Origin: Aculops lycopersici
Lineage: Eukaryota > Arthropoda > Arachnida > Trombidiformes > Eriophyidae
Direction of reading: 5' to 3'
DNA: 64,000 bases
NCBI GenBank assembly: GCA_015350385.1
Contig: WNKI01000002.1
Location: 1,372,989-1,436,988, forward strand
In this document: positions 29,495 to 41,900 of the stretch, in pieces
Layout: each line of letters begins with the position of its first letter
How positions within the stretch are numbered: the stretch's first letter is position 1
Notes under the pieces: model-generated
Seen by the model: only the letters and a program-made list of their open reading frames with translations
Database searches by the model: none
Told to the model about the DNA's origin: nothing
Position numbers and translations under genes: made by a program

Positions 29495-31315
29495 TTAAGT
29501 AAAAGTTAAACCGGCCTCCTTGTATGTGTTGTAAATCTTCTCGATAGCATTCACGTAAGCAGCTGTACGCAAGTCTAGACCGAGATTGTATTTCGTAGCG
29601 GTCTTCATGATTTGACGAGCGGATCTCTCCATAGTGTAGTCGAGACCTGAGTGCACAATATCCTTTTCCGAAGCACCAGAAATCTTCTTCTGGAAAGCCT
29701 CACTTGGCACCACGGGAATACGGCCACCAGCTCGACCAAAGCGACGCTCCAATGACTCCTGAACACTCTCCAGAAGATGGTAGTTAGAGTCGCGCTCGTA
29801 TTTGAACAATAGACGACCATAACTGACGTGGTTCAAGTTCTTAAGCCACTCGAAGTAGGATACAGTGACACCACCAGCATTGATGTACAAGTCTGGGATA
29901 ATAAGTATCTTTCTGTCAATTAGAATACGGTCAGCAGATGGGGTGATGGGTCCGTTAGCAGCCTCGGCAATGATTTTGCATTGTAGCTTGTGTGCATTGT
30001 CTTGCCTAATGACTTTCTCAATAGCTGCTGGTACAAGGATATCGCAAGGCTCATAGAGCATGTTCTCGCCCTCGTATGCCTGAGCGCCTGGAAATCCAGT
30101 GATGGTTCCATTCTCTGATTTCCACTCCTCCAACTCCTTAGGGTCGATACCGTTAGGGTTGTAGATAGATCCATCACGTTCGGTGATACCAATTACCTTG
30201 GCACCAGCACGATGCAAGTATCTCATCGAGTGTAGGCCGACATTACCAAATCCTTGAATGATTGCGGTTTTTCCACCCCAACCAGGTGTTGTACCAATGA
30301 GGCTCATGTAGTTTGCTTCATTGATGAAATTGTCAACGCCGTGGAAAACACCACGACCAGTTGCAGAGATACGGCCGTGAATACCACCCTGGTTGATGGG
30401 CTTGCCGGTAACACAAGCGTGTGAGTTCATGTCGGTGTGACCAATGGTTTGAGCATAGGTATCGGCAATCCAACTCATCTCACGCTCACCTGTTCCCATA
30501 TCTGGAGCTGGTACATCAACTCCGGGTCCCAAAAAACCTTTTTTGCACAAGTTGAGAGCGAAGTTCCTAGTAATCTTCTCCAATTCAAAATCTGTGTACT
30601 CTTTTGGGTTGATCTTGAGGCCAGCTTTTCCTCCACCAAATGGTACATCGACAACGGCACACTTGAAGGTCATGAGTGCTGAGAGTGCCTTAACTTCATC
30701 AGCGCTAACATCCATACTATAACGGATACCTACAAGATAATAGAATTTCGTACAAAGAAGATGAGTTAGTCTTTTGTTTACATTGCGAAAGAAGTGATAA
30801 ATAATGTGGGTGGTTTACCATGCCACCAACACCACCTGGGGGGTTTGTTTACACGACCCCATGTGGTCTCAAGTTAGATTGAACAAGTAAATTTACTTAC
30901 CTCCTTTACATGGTAATCTATGGTGACTATGCTGGGCCCTCCATCCGTTAATAACAACATACTCTCCATTGTCTCGGCGCAAGGGGAATGAGACCTCTAG
31001 GATCGAGTGGCATGGGCCAATGATCTTCAAGTATCCGTTGACTCTTTTCCTCTTCTCCTCCGGAGTCATGCGGCCCTTGAACTCTTCAACTAGCTTATCC
31101 TCAACCACCTGCCAGCCTTTGTGGTAGAAATACTCCACCATGTGAAAGAAAGATGGGTCCTCGGAATTAGGCACATATTCTAGATGTTCGGGTATATTAT
31201 GTTGCTGCAAAGCAACTGTGGTTGCTAGATGCCTTCTCGGCTGAGAGCCAAAATTCTTAACCGGCCTAGAGAGGCCACTGGTGGCGGCCCTCAAGTATTG
31301 TCGTGTGGCGTTCAT
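29495..31315 (-). CDS. Gdh: Glutamate dehydrogenase, mitochondrial (two exons)
   Basis: Interconverts glutamate and 2-oxoglutarate plus ammonia with NAD(P) in the mitochondrial matrix. Exon 1 is 31315-30901 and exon 2 is 30729-29495. The donor GTAAGT (30900-30895) and acceptor TTGTAG split a Gly codon (GGA G/GT ATC), and the joined frame is 549 residues, close to the family's usual length. Residues 1 to about 34 (MNATRQYLRAATSGLSRP) form an Arg-rich targeting peptide. Further matches are HHRLPCKGGIRYS across the junction, the catalytic region VDVPFGGGKAGLKINP, the dinucleotide fold GFGNVGLHS, and a C-terminus ending AGLTFT. Near identity to animal GDH continues throughout, for example SYFEWLKNLNHVSYG. 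The in-frame ATG 5 codons into exon 2 is internal. Confidence 0.97.
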
Positions 31316-34300
31316 TTTCTATTAATTTATGTAGTAACTACTGGGTTAAGAGGTGTCTTGGCCGTTTGGAAGTTTACTTGTTTGTTTGTATTTCTCTCTG
31401 CTTTCTTGCAGATTTTCTAACAATGAAAGAGCGATTCTCTATCTCAGGTGCAATATTTTTGTTTGCAATTCTTCTCAAACTGATCTAGCGGTGAGAGGGA
31501 GTTTGTGAATAAGAATTGTGGTGAAGTTTGATAGTCTAATTGAATATTAAATGGAGCAAAGAATTCTACGTGCTCTCGAGCTCTGAAAGTCAATCTCAGT
31601 ATGTGAGATTTTAAATGAGCCTTATAGTAGAGCGTCGGTGTGACTGCAACCAGGTGAGCAGGAGGAATTGCAAGTTTAAACCTGAAGGGCTGAATTAGAT
31701 TGTCTCAGGTTGATAAATTTTGTTGCTATTGGTTTATGATCTAATAGATGTGATATCTTCAATGCAGGCGAGGGATTAAAACTTTTCGTCTAACCACATT
31801 AAGATTGCACATGAAAAGGCGAGAGACACTGAGGGGATAGGATGAAGAGAAAATTATATATTCACTTTTCCCTCTCTCTCTCTGTCTCTCTGTGACTTGC
31901 TTGCCTCTCGCTGTATCTCTGAACCACCGACAAGGGGAAAGCAGCGGAGGCAGCTTGCGGCAGACATTGCGGTTGCGATTCTGAGGCATTCACGAGAACT
32001 TGCCACCCCCATCTTGCGCGCGGGAATAGCGTTGTGCCCCGCACTCGTTCGTGCTAAACCCAACACACCATTCCTCTTTTAGTATTTATCCCGCAACCCC
32101 GAGTGCGCGTCGCTTCACGGGCTATGGGACACTAACCTAGTAAGGCGTCTAGGCCTTGCATCACAATGCGCCCGCCCGCCGCGCGTCTAGACTGCGGCCA
32201 GCCATACAGCGATGGTTGTACGATGCGTCGCGCAAACTTACAGATCGTACAAGGAACTATAGCTACCTTGAGCTTCAGTAATTCGTTCGACAAAAGTTCG
32301 CCGGTCCTCTTAGTGCTCGTACGTGTCAACCCGATAAGACTTCTGGGATCTGTAACAAGTTACATTTTGTACATCTAGATGATCAACTAGTTAGATGTTT
32401 TTCAATAGTGAGTTTTAAAATCATCAATATTTCGTTATTATTATTCGATTCTTAGTTTCGCCATCAACATGTGGGCTCGTAAGATACCATTCATTTATCA
32501 CGCTGCAAGCGGAACAAAGTGACGTACAATAAAACAGATCTCTGGTTATGGCACTACCAAACTTTCTATCACCATCGAAAGTCAAGTGCCAGTTTTGTTG
32601 CAAGCCTAGCACTCGGTAGTTGGTGTTTAGATCGAACCAGTTGGTTTTAATTGTACTGATATCAACATATGGGCACAATTGGCAAGATTTGTTCAGTGAT
32701 GATCAGTTTCTACTGTTACAATTGATTCAGTGCAACCAGAGATATCAAGTATCAACTGCTATTGTAATTCACAGCTCTCTAACTCACTAGCAGGATATTA
32801 GCCGTCGGTCGATGGCATAAATATTGCATTGCACAATGGAAAAGAGGATGAGAGGACAATTTTCATCAACTAATAATCACTCGAAGTATCGATCTAGTTT
32901 GTCTGTCGATTTGCGAAATCATTTCCAATTCAACTCAAATCAATAGATCAACAAGCTAAATCTCCAATTTCATTGCCAGCGACTGTCTACGAGTGCCTGT
33001 GCCTCTTCACCCTCTTCATGTGCATATCAATGGAAACCACACTGATTCCATTGGTGACATCGCAACAAAATCATAGTAAGTGTATGATGATAGTAAGTAA
33101 AAATCTCGTCGTAACAGTCGTTCTACTAGCGTGAGCGACAGAGATGGCAAGGTCTCGGTGTTTCATAGAGTATAATAAACAGCGGGTTAGCTAGCAAGCT
33201 AGAAAGAGAGGGCGAAATCCTACTTGGAGAGAATGAGCAACAAGGATGGCATGTTGCACAACAACATGAAAGGCACACATAACTTCAAGCTGCAACGCGG
33301 AGGCAACCACGACAACCACGGCGGTGGCAAGCTCTCAGAGTTGCTCGACGCGGAACAAGATATTAGTTGGAAGGCAACTTACCTAGTGATATGGCTTATG
33401 GTTGCACCGGTAGCACTACTGCAACACTTTTCTCATTTGCTCAATGTTTTTGCCAGTGTACTATTTCAAGGCAGCTTCGTTGCACTCGCTGGCTCGTTAG
33501 ACGCCCAGATCGTCTTCTTCGTATTGTGACCCACGCTAGTTGATCCTAGAACAGTAGCGGGTAGAGACAGAACACTGCAACCATCCACCTCTGACTATAC
33601 AACTGCAATTTAGCTAGCTCGACACAGAGGAGCAGATTTGGCAGCATAAAGTATAAGCTTATCTACAAGCCTAGACCAATCATGATGAGGTTGTTGCCAT
33701 TCACTAACTTCATCGACCATTCCCATTCCTGTAGTTTTTGTTCTATTGGATGTCTGTGTGGTGGATCTCGCAGACAACTGGTAAAAAATTGGTAAAAAAC
33801 TAACTTTTTGACACGAGCTGAACAGACGCGATCCGCAAATCGAGATGGCGAAACTAAGATTAGTGTCAGCAGGTAGAGATCTAAATGAAGCAACACGACA
33901 ACGGACATGACGATCGAAACATTATGATTACCGTTACCGGTGATTATTATAACCATCGCTCTCGACGAGCGAGAACTCAATTGAAATTGTTTGTTGCCAA
34001 CAGCTTGTTAGGTAGAGAGACAGCGTGTTGGCTTGCTTTCCGACTTCACGTTACCGATGTGCGCCAGTGGACACGGCTAGAAAAAACTCGCTGACAAGAC
34101 GAAAAATAAATTGCCGCTTCGAGTCGAGCTCGGCGAAACTCAGATCTTTGCTTGCCACATCGCCGGACGGCCAACAAATTGCGTAACCACGATCAAGACA
34201 CTGGCATGGACAACAACAAATCGCCGATACAATCTGAAGCTGCCTCTGGAAAGTGGTGGCAACACTCCAGTTAGCAAATGTACAGGTAGTCACCGTGTAC

Positions 34301-35538
34301 TTTGAATTCAGTTAAATTTGCCTCTTTCTCCCTCGTTCTTTTTCCCGGTAAGATCATTGCTCGTATACTGCGAGGTGGACTGCAAAAAATCAATCATCAT
34401 TCGGCTGTCAGTCGGTTGTCCAAGCGCGTAAAGCTTTTCCACATGAAAAATTACATTTCTCGTTACAAATCACACACAGCCGAACGAAATCTCACCTGAA
34501 CGAACTGCCTGATGCCCGTGAAATTTCCAGCCCGGCCAGCTAACCAGGCTTAGCACCAACACCTTGTTAGTCTCCCTTGTATTTCCTCCTCAAACCTTGA
34601 TCGGCCGACAAGCCGACTCAACAAATCCATCACTCTTCACCTCCAAGTTGAATTCTTCATGTAATGAGCTTTTGTAACATTGAAACTACGCCGAAACCTT
34701 TAACTCTGCTCGCAAGCAAGAAGAGAATGTAATTGAACTTGCTCTCCATCTCTGATACCATTAAGCAAAGGAACACCGAGCGCCGAAATGGAAGTACCAA
34801 TTATGGTGCTTCTGCAATTTCAAATCTCATCCAACTTCCTCTTGGTTATCGTCGTGGTTGCAGTGGCAGTTATTGTTGTTTAGCTAGTGGCAGTTTCCTC
34901 AAGCGCCAAAACATGGCGCTAAACGTGAGTCACCTGTGAGCTAACAAGCCGCAAAGCCAGCGTTAAGCGGAAGCGGCCACTTATCTTTTTGCACCAGAGT
35001 CATTTGTGTCTCGGTCGCGGTTAAGCTCTTTTTCTACTGGCAAAGAATTTGCCTCGCCTTGCATCGCGTCTCATTGGAACAACACTTAGCAGTTTCCTTT
35101 GTTAATATGCAATCTCCCAATCTTATCTTCAGCTGTACTATTCCAAAGTCTCCAGACTAGAGCGGCCCTAATTACGGCCCATCTCACTGGAACATAGCTA
35201 AAACCAAGATGGTCGGAATGGAGTTGCAATGACACACAACGAGGTACAATAAGTGCAGAGGGGAGATGGGCAGTCACGCAAAGACGTAAAGATGACCACT
35301 AATCCCTCAAGGCAAGAAATATGGTCAGTAAGCGGTTGAGCAACCTGTTGCTGCGCCGACTCACCTTATTAATGTTCCATTGTGGCTTCATTCGCCTTGG
35401 TAGTGAGAGGTAGTTTGGCGCATGCGTTCGGCAGGCTCTCGTCGAAGTTTTGCACCGGATGTTAGGCAATCAAATCAAAACAATTTATTGCAGATTCGTT
35501 CCTCATTCGAAGCATCATAAGTTCATGAAAGAAAAAAT
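31316..35538. other. Non-coding stretch between GDH and the fucosyltransferase
   Basis: About 4.2 kb with no ORF I can assign. A TC-rich run lies near 31865-31890, and a short direct repeat TGGTAAAAAA occurs twice near 33779-33800. An open frame at 33233-33529 has a hydrophobic segment but no recognisable family. Around 33000-33076 a hydrophobic reading ends at a good donor (ATA/GTAAGT), which might be a small first exon. The GDH promoter is expected just above 31316. Confidence 0.5.
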
Positions 35539-36741
35539 ATGAGACTTCGGGTTCGCTATTTATTCTTCCTGGTTTCCATATCAGTGATTGTTAGTTTTTT
35601 CTTATCTTACTTGAGGTTCAGCCACAGGGAGGCGACTCTTTGCATATGGCCGGAAGAATGTGAGAAACCTAATGATAGAATTTCCGAACAACTCAAGCTA
35701 CAAAAAACGAGCAACAAGATTTTCAAGATTCTCCCTCCAGCCTACAACTTTCCATTGGGTGCTGAATCATTTAGAAGAGACAAGTGTTTTATTGACAAAT
35801 GCGAGATCACTTATGACCATCATGAGGCTGATGCTTTAGTGTTACCCAATGCAGATGTTTCAAACGAGATTGCTGCCAGCCGTCGACCTAGTCAAGTTTG
35901 GATAGCTTACCTATTGGAGAGTCCAGTGAACACTTTCAATCCAAGATTTAGAAGAAAAAATCGGGGAAAATATCCGTTCAATTGGACTGCGAGCTATCGG
36001 AGTGATTCGGACATTGTTACGCCATACTCAAAGTTTGTCGTCAATCCTGATTATCATGGAAATCAACTCGACATTGAAACTGAATGGCAAAGTGCGAGCC
36101 AAATGCATAAAGAGTTGATAGGGAATAAAAATCGACAAGTTGCTTGGTTTGTGTCCAACTGTCATGCTGCGAACAACCGGCTTGAGTACGCAAAAGAATT
36201 AGCCAAGTATATCAATGTTGACATCTACGGGAAGTGCGGTAACCTCACATGCAATAAATGGGAACGAAGTGACTGTTTAAATCGAGTGAACAAACACTAC
36301 AAGTTCTATCTATCCTTTGAAAACTCCAATTGTAAAGAGTATATAACGGAAAAGTTGTACGAGAATGCCTATGGTTACAATGATCCAAATCATCTCATGG
36401 TGCCAATAGTTATGGGCCCTCCCGAGAGTGACTATAGTCGCTTGGTGCCACCCAATTCGTTTATTCATGTTAACGATTTCTCCTCACCTAAAGATCTCGC
36501 CAAGTATCTCAACTACCTCGACGAAAACAATTCGGCCTACTACTCATACTTCCGATGGAAGAAAATTGGCAACTTCATCGACACCAAATTCATGTGCAGG
36601 GTTTGCGCGATGTTACATCATTCAGCTTTAATCGAGAGACCACCAAAGTCAATTGAAGACATTGAAAATTGGTGGAATCATCATGAAGATGACTGGGGAA
36701 ACACGATCTCGAGTTGCTCATATGCAGATGCTATAGAATGA
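35539..36741 (+). CDS. GT10 alpha-1,3-fucosyltransferase, Golgi type II membrane protein
   Basis: A 400-residue glycosyltransferase that moves fucose from GDP-fucose to GlcNAc of glycans. Topology is type II: a short cytoplasmic MRLRVR, then an anchor at residues 7-24 (YLFFLVSISVIVSFFLSY). Family hallmarks are VAWFVSNC (near residue 200), the donor-site motif FYLSFENSNCKEYITEK (near 255-271), ENAYGYND, VPIVMGPP and the downstream Pro-Asn-Ser-Phe-Ile-His segment. It could act on the N-glycan core (FucTA-like) or antennae; sequence alone does not say. It has one exon; an AATAAA at 36801 precedes BORCS8, which starts 188 bases after the stop codon. Confidence 0.92.
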   Translation: MRLRVRYLFFLVSISVIVSFFLSYLRFSHREATLCIWPEECEKPNDRISEQLKLQKTSNKIFKILPPAYNFPLGAESFRRDKCFIDKCEITYDHHEADALVLPNADVSNEIAASRRPSQVWIAYLLESPVNTFNPRFRRKNRGKYPFNWTASYRSDSDIVTPYSKFVVNPDYHGNQLDIETEWQSASQMHKELIGNKNRQVAWFVSNCHAANNRLEYAKELAKYINVDIYGKCGNLTCNKWERSDCLNRVNKHYKFYLSFENSNCKEYITEKLYENAYGYNDPNHLMVPIVMGPPESDYSRLVPPNSFIHVNDFSSPKDLAKYLNYLDENNSAYYSYFRWKKIGNFIDTKFMCRVCAMLHHSALIERPPKSIEDIENWWNHHEDDWGNTISSCSYADAIE

Positions 36742-36800
36742 ACAGGTGCGCACTAACGGACTAGAACGCGCATCAGCTGCAACTCGAACTGCGCGTCCAA

Positions 36801-36806
36801 AATAAA
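36801..36806 (+). other. Polyadenylation signal AATAAA of the fucosyltransferase gene
   Basis: Canonical AATAAA 60 bases after the stop codon and 124 bases before the next ATG, so the two same-strand genes are separate transcripts rather than an operon. Confidence 0.6.
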
Positions 36807-36929
36807 CCTTTGGCAGAAACGAAAACACAATATTCCAACTCATATTGCAGGTTGGCGAGCGCCGATACAATCTTACTATTAATATGATAATGAAACATTA
36901 AAATTGGACGATCAAGTAGTTGCTAGAAA

Positions 36930-37304
36930 ATGACGACTCCGGAAACCTTCAGAGCTCTCTTAGCTGCCAACGCGGTTCCAGCAAGAGCGGACTTCCCCCA
37001 AAGAACCAAGCACCTTTGCTCAAAGCTTAACGAGTTTCTCTACAAAACAGCTCATGAACCATCATTAGCAGGCCATAGAATTCAAGAGCATGTTTACAAG
37101 ACTGTACCTGTACTGGCCAAAGAATGGCCGAATCTAACATCCACCACTCAGAAGCTAAATGGTGTTATATTTGATCTGAATTATACAGAAGAGTTCCTGC
37201 ACAAACTTGACGAATCCATCCAGGTATCAACGGAAACACGAGAGTTGGTTTCAGAAATGGCTTCAAAAATTAGTGCTCTGACCTCTCGAGTATCTCCTAG
37301 ATGA
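36930..37304 (+). CDS. BORCS8: BORC complex subunit 8 (MEF2BNB-like)
   Basis: A 124-residue protein of the length expected for BORCS8, a subunit of the BLOC-1-related complex that recruits ARL8 and kinesin to lysosomes. The recognised segment is EFLYKTAHEPSLAGHRIQEH followed by VYKTVPVLAKEW. It corresponds to the family's 'ANEPSVALYRLQEHV..SLPEL' region. The C-terminal half is helical with coiled-coil character (ETRELVSEMASKISALTSRV). It has one exon, no signal peptide and no membrane segment. An ATTAAA follows at 37376. Confidence 0.85.
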   Translation: MTTPETFRALLAANAVPARADFPQRTKHLCSKLNEFLYKTAHEPSLAGHRIQEHVYKTVPVLAKEWPNLTSTTQKLNGVIFDLNYTEEFLHKLDESIQVSTETRELVSEMASKISALTSRVSPR

Positions 37305-38044
37305 ACACGAAAAGTGTTCGTTTTTCTAACTGCGATAAACACAATTGGTATGACAACCATAACAAATTTCTGTATATTAAAATTAATTCAATACAATCCA
37401 AGTTGAAACGAGTGTCCGATTTGACTTAGGGGTTTGCTCAATGGTAAAAGTAACGTGCGATCTTAGTTATGTAATTATTCCACAAGATTGTTTTTCCCTC
37501 CTCCTACTTTGCTTCATGTTAGGACTTGGTTATGTTATAAACAACTCCACTATCCTCTTGGCGACAACTGCTTATGTTGCTGGTCTTCGCGGAACATGCT
37601 CGAGTCCACCTAAGCAACAACTCATTAGAGGCCATCTATAGTTATAGAAATTAGTCTCTTTGTCAGAATTTGGACGATGCTCAGTGCATTTGATGATAAT
37701 CGATAGATACCATATTCCTTCCAGGTTGTTACGTCTTTAGAATACCCACCACGTGGTTGGAAAAACTAGCACTCAAAAGAGTCAACACAGCCGGACGCCA
37801 AGCGGCAGATAAAGAAACTAATCTTCAACAGATTTCGCATTGGAGCGCGTTGCCGCGGTGGGCACCAATGCCGGCACGCAGAACAGACCCCTTAATCCAG
37901 AGATGAAAATTTACTTTCGTCAGAAGTGATCTCGAGGATTTGATAATTTTGCAAGCCCAAAATATTTAATCAAACATTTAGATATCCTGGCATAGATATC
38001 TTTCATACTGTACAAACTTAATCTTGTGACCATTACCCGCAATT
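37305..38044. other. Intergenic stretch BORCS8 to HEATR1 N-terminal gene
   Basis: About 740 bases. A 66-codon ORF with a hydrophobic run (37441-37641) has no family resemblance. The promoter of the downstream gene is expected here; AATCGATAGATA near 37700 resembles an insect DRE element, but one site proves little. Confidence 0.5.
37376..37381 (+). other. Polyadenylation signal ATTAAA of BORCS8
   Basis: Common variant signal 71 bases after the BORCS8 stop codon. Confidence 0.45.
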
Positions 38045-38983
38045 ATGACTTCCCTTGAGCGTCAACTCAAGAGGCTTAAAACTCCCCAGACAGAGGAGTT
38101 CAGGCAACAAAGGTATAGAGCAAGTTTTCTCTACGACAGAAAGGAGGCAGCTGCAATAGATTGCGAAACACATTTGAGATTGGCCCACAAAGGATTCAAG
38201 AGATTGTTGAAACTAAACCAAGAGTTGGAAGAATTAGCAGACCTATTTAGTGAGGAATCCAAAGAAGTTGAAAGATCTGCTCTGCATCAGGATGAGAATG
38301 ACCAATTGTCAGGTAGGCTTAGAAAGTATCTCCATTGCGCTGTTACCCCGTATTTCATGTTAAATGATTGCCACGAGACACTGGAGTATCTCATCTACAA
38401 GTATCATATTCATACATACCAACCAAACGATCTACTCTGCGCCATTCTTCCATACCATGAAACAAGATTATTTGCAAGAGCCCTTCAGGTCATCAATATG
38501 CTTGATCAAGGCTACTGGGGTTGGCTGGAACCATATCAAAAATCAGGAATGCCAGTGCCGAAGGAAAGAATTCTTACTGTGTTATCTAGCCGTTCAAAAT
38601 TACCTCTAGTTTCCCTACTAGGCGACAAGCTTATTGAGATAAACAAAGACTCAGACAAAGCCGGAATATTCACATCCTTCTACACTACAACTATGATGTG
38701 CGTTTTGGATCGCGACCTGGATGAGAAGTTTTTCGACACATTCATGCCTCATGTCTGCAAAGCCATTAAGAAGTCAAAGAATTCTACAAACCTATTTATG
38801 GCCGCATTAGTGTTAATTGGTTATCTAGCATACACACAAGACTTGGAGGAAAAATATTTGGAGAAGATTGTCAAACGTTTGACGAAGACGCATGCAAAGT
38901 TGCGCGAGAAGGATATTAAGAATCAAGACTTGATTGACGAGTATTTCAAAAAGGTTTTAGCTGTTTTAAAAAACGAATGTTGA
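38045..38983 (+). CDS. HEATR1/UTP10 N-terminal domain protein (stand-alone, 312 aa)
   Basis: HEATR1 (yeast Utp10) is a roughly 2,000-residue HEAT-repeat scaffold of the t-UTP/90S pre-ribosome in the nucleolus. This ORF matches only its N-terminus: MTSLERQLKRL at the start, SFLYDRKEAAAIDCETHLRL (near 30-50), YFMLNDCHETLEYLIYKYHI (about 102-121), and LPYHETRLFARALQVI (about 135-150), each colinear with human HEATR1. It then stops at TGA after KNEC, with an ATTAAA 20 bases on. No donor consensus is evident at the end, and nothing in the next 3 kb continues the HEAT repeats. It may be a genuine short paralogue, one half of a split gene, or a truncated copy. The intact frame argues against a decayed pseudogene. 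Confidence 0.8.
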   Translation: MTSLERQLKRLKTPQTEEFRQQRYRASFLYDRKEAAAIDCETHLRLAHKGFKRLLKLNQELEELADLFSEESKEVERSALHQDENDQLSGRLRKYLHCAVTPYFMLNDCHETLEYLIYKYHIHTYQPNDLLCAILPYHETRLFARALQVINMLDQGYWGWLEPYQKSGMPVPKERILTVLSSRSKLPLVSLLGDKLIEINKDSDKAGIFTSFYTTTMMCVLDRDLDEKFFDTFMPHVCKAIKKSKNSTNLFMAALVLIGYLAYTQDLEEKYLEKIVKRLTKTHAKLREKDIKNQDLIDEYFKKVLAVLKNEC

Positions 38984-41900
38984 TGAATCACGACATTGAT
39001 TATTAAATGCACAGTCTGATGTGCATAGTACTAGAGGAGACATTTTCTCGGAGGCTTGGCAGTCCTTTGGGCTAAATAGCTTATTGTTGCCTGTTGCGTT
39101 CCCCACGCTATGCGTTGCACAGTCCGATCTATTGACAGAAGCAACCTGTTTGATGCAATCCAGTAACGAAACGAACAAGCCCAAACCCAGAGACATAAGT
39201 ACACAAATTGTACTGATGGGCACGTCCAGGATCTGAGACTATTTCCAAATGGCGCGATTACTTGGGCGGCCATTTTCAAATTGTTTTCAGTCAAGATGGG
39301 AGCCATAATACGAGACTGTTTAGTTCTATAGCTAAAACAACAACTCATACTAACTTCAACCACTGTGACGAGATACTTTTCGATGGAAACAAAAAGGCAC
39401 AGGGCCCAGCCTAGCCAATAAAAGGCTGAAACATATTTCAAGTTCGAGCCTCTCTTTTCATTCACTGAATGACTTGCGGTAGCTAATCTATCCGCGAGCA
39501 TAAGTTTATATTCGTCTGTTTTTTGCATACCCCTTTGTACAACTGTCTCTTGACTTGTGTCTACCCAATCACCTGCTACTCTTGGTGCCGTTGTCATTGT
39601 GGCCAATTGGATTTATAAGCCAAAGCCAATGGGTGGCGGTTTTGAAACCTGGAAGGGCTAAGCTAGCCAGCCAGTCAGTCAAGCTAGTTGGCCTGGCGAA
39701 GCCAACTGGAGGCTTGCCGTTTATTACGGCGACAAGAAAAAAACTTTCAAACAACAAGTGTCAGTGTCTATCTTTTTCAATCGCGTGCTCACTTGAATTA
39801 GCCGCAGCAGTGTTGCCTGTCGACTACGATGACGACAAAGTTGGGTTGCTCGCTCGACGGCTCGCGCCTAGCCCATGTTCACACATCGACCAGGTAAATA
39901 CTTGGATTGAATAGCTGAAAACTGCAAGTGCTTGGACGAGACTGGGGCAAACTAGTAGCAGTTCGAATGGGGAAGTCGATGGATAGAGTTAAGCAGAGAG
40001 AGAGAGTTTTAGATTCACGGTCTTGGTGGGATTATCTTATGCTTAAAGTAAATTTTGCTGAAGGATTTAAAGGTTGCCAGCTAGCTATTGGTTGCAAATT
40101 GTATTGCCTAACACAAGCATCAACAGTTTACAGGCAACTAAATCTAACTGATGGTAAGTGTCGAGTGTTTTGGCGAGGCTTGTGGTTTTTGTTGCCGTCC
40201 CTACACTTCTAGATTACCCTTTTATGTATCTCCTCTGTGGCCATCTTGAACACGCCCCATTCAGCCACCGATCCCTCTATCTATACAGAAAGTTGGTGGA
40301 AGTAAACGTGTGAGAGTGTTGATAGGAGAGCTATTTGTCGAGGAAAATAAAGTTAGCGGAAGAAGTCAACTTACTTCCTCTTGGATTGATTGCTCAGTTT
40401 CTCTTGTGAACCGAACGAGGGAACAGAAGATCAGTAATCGGAAGTTTAGGTGACAATAATTCATAGCTGGTGAGATATAAGAGAGCAAGATGATACTTCA
40501 TAAATATCAGTTTGCTGAAAGGGTGTCAGGCATAATCGAAACCGAGAAGAGCCTTTGCACTCAGTCCAAAACAAGATCAATATCATCGACAAAAGCACTC
40601 TCAAAAGTAGCAACAACAACAACAAAAGCCTTAAATAATAGCACAAAATGCACATTGATATTTACACTCATTTGTTATTTCACGATCGTGGCTACAAGCA
40701 TCAGCAAGCTAGCGGCAGGTAAGTGACTTCTTGACCTAAATAATTGGTGTCTGCATGTCTATTCAAAAACAACAAATGCGCCGCCGAGTCGTGGCGGAAG
40801 AAACTGGAGCAAACTCGACAAGTGCGTCGCCTGGCCCCGATTCTGTGGCCGGATCGGTTCAACGAGGTGCCATTAGCCGATCATGAACTCAAACGATGTC
40901 TGCCTGTTTGTGTGATAAAAGGATCGATTGTCAAGGGGACTGAACAAATGTATTTACGTGGTTGGCCAAACTCACACAGGTGACACAAAACTGAGCACTT
41001 TTCAACGGTGGTCGTTAAGTAGCGGTTGCTAGCTGCTCGACTACTGAGTTCGAGAATAAGAGTTCGTTGTTAGGCGAGCGAGTGGGACTTGGGTTACGTT
41101 GTCACCATCGTCTACTTCATTGAAATCAATTGTTTACCAGCAGTATGAGAGTGAGAGAAATGAAATTTGCTCATATTAGTCTCTAAGCGAGAGTGACGAC
41201 AAACTGCCAGCTAACTAAATATCGTCTGCCGAGTTCGAGGTTAACGGGCCACTCGGACCCCGAAAACTCGTACATTTTGTCGTCTTTTGTGTTTGCTCGG
41301 TGAGCTGTGGATACAGATATTAGCCTTGATATCATGTATCAAATCCATGACTGAGGGTCCAGATAATGAGACTTCAACTTTTTTGAATGGTGGCTCATCT
41401 AAACAACCGGTTGCTTACCATGATTGATGTTGGTTAAAATTAAGTGTAGGACGGACAAGTTCAAAGCCGAAAAATGGCGGCTGTATTCATTGGTGTTTAG
41501 GTTAGTGTTGTTGCTGTCGCTGTGTGCTTTATTGGTTGTGTTGCAACGAGCTTACCGGTTGCATCATTTGCCCAAGTCTAGTTGAGGTGGTAGTTCCAAT
41601 AACAATCAGCAACCACGACGACTTCGTTGAAATGGAAAACGACAACTAGAATAGAGGTGACGGTAGTAAACGTAGTGGTCGTTTAACAGTAACAGCAGCA
41701 GCGACAACAATGACTTTCGGCAATAGCAATCGATTTTTAACAGCGGATTCGAGCCACTGGGTTACTTCTGTGGTATGCGATTGCGTGGAACTAAAACGGC
41801 AACCTGTTCTTCGTTGCGTGGCGCGCGTCACACAACGAACGAGCTCGACGCGCTCAGGTGAGCGCTTGCTAGTTTGCAAAAGAAGCCCACCATCACATAG

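Noticed and set aside
32424..32678. Minus ORF of 84 codons, considered as a transposase remnant
   Set aside because: No catalytic motif, terminal repeats or target duplications could be found.
33233..33529. Plus ORF with a hydrophobic stretch, about 98 codons from the first ATG
   Set aside because: No recognisable domain, no signal peptide at the N-terminus, and the reading ends without a poly(A) signal nearby; chance ORF more likely.
39031..39606. Minus ORF of 191 codons
   Set aside because: Longest unexplained ORF in the region but with Trp/Cys-rich random composition and no family match that I can see.
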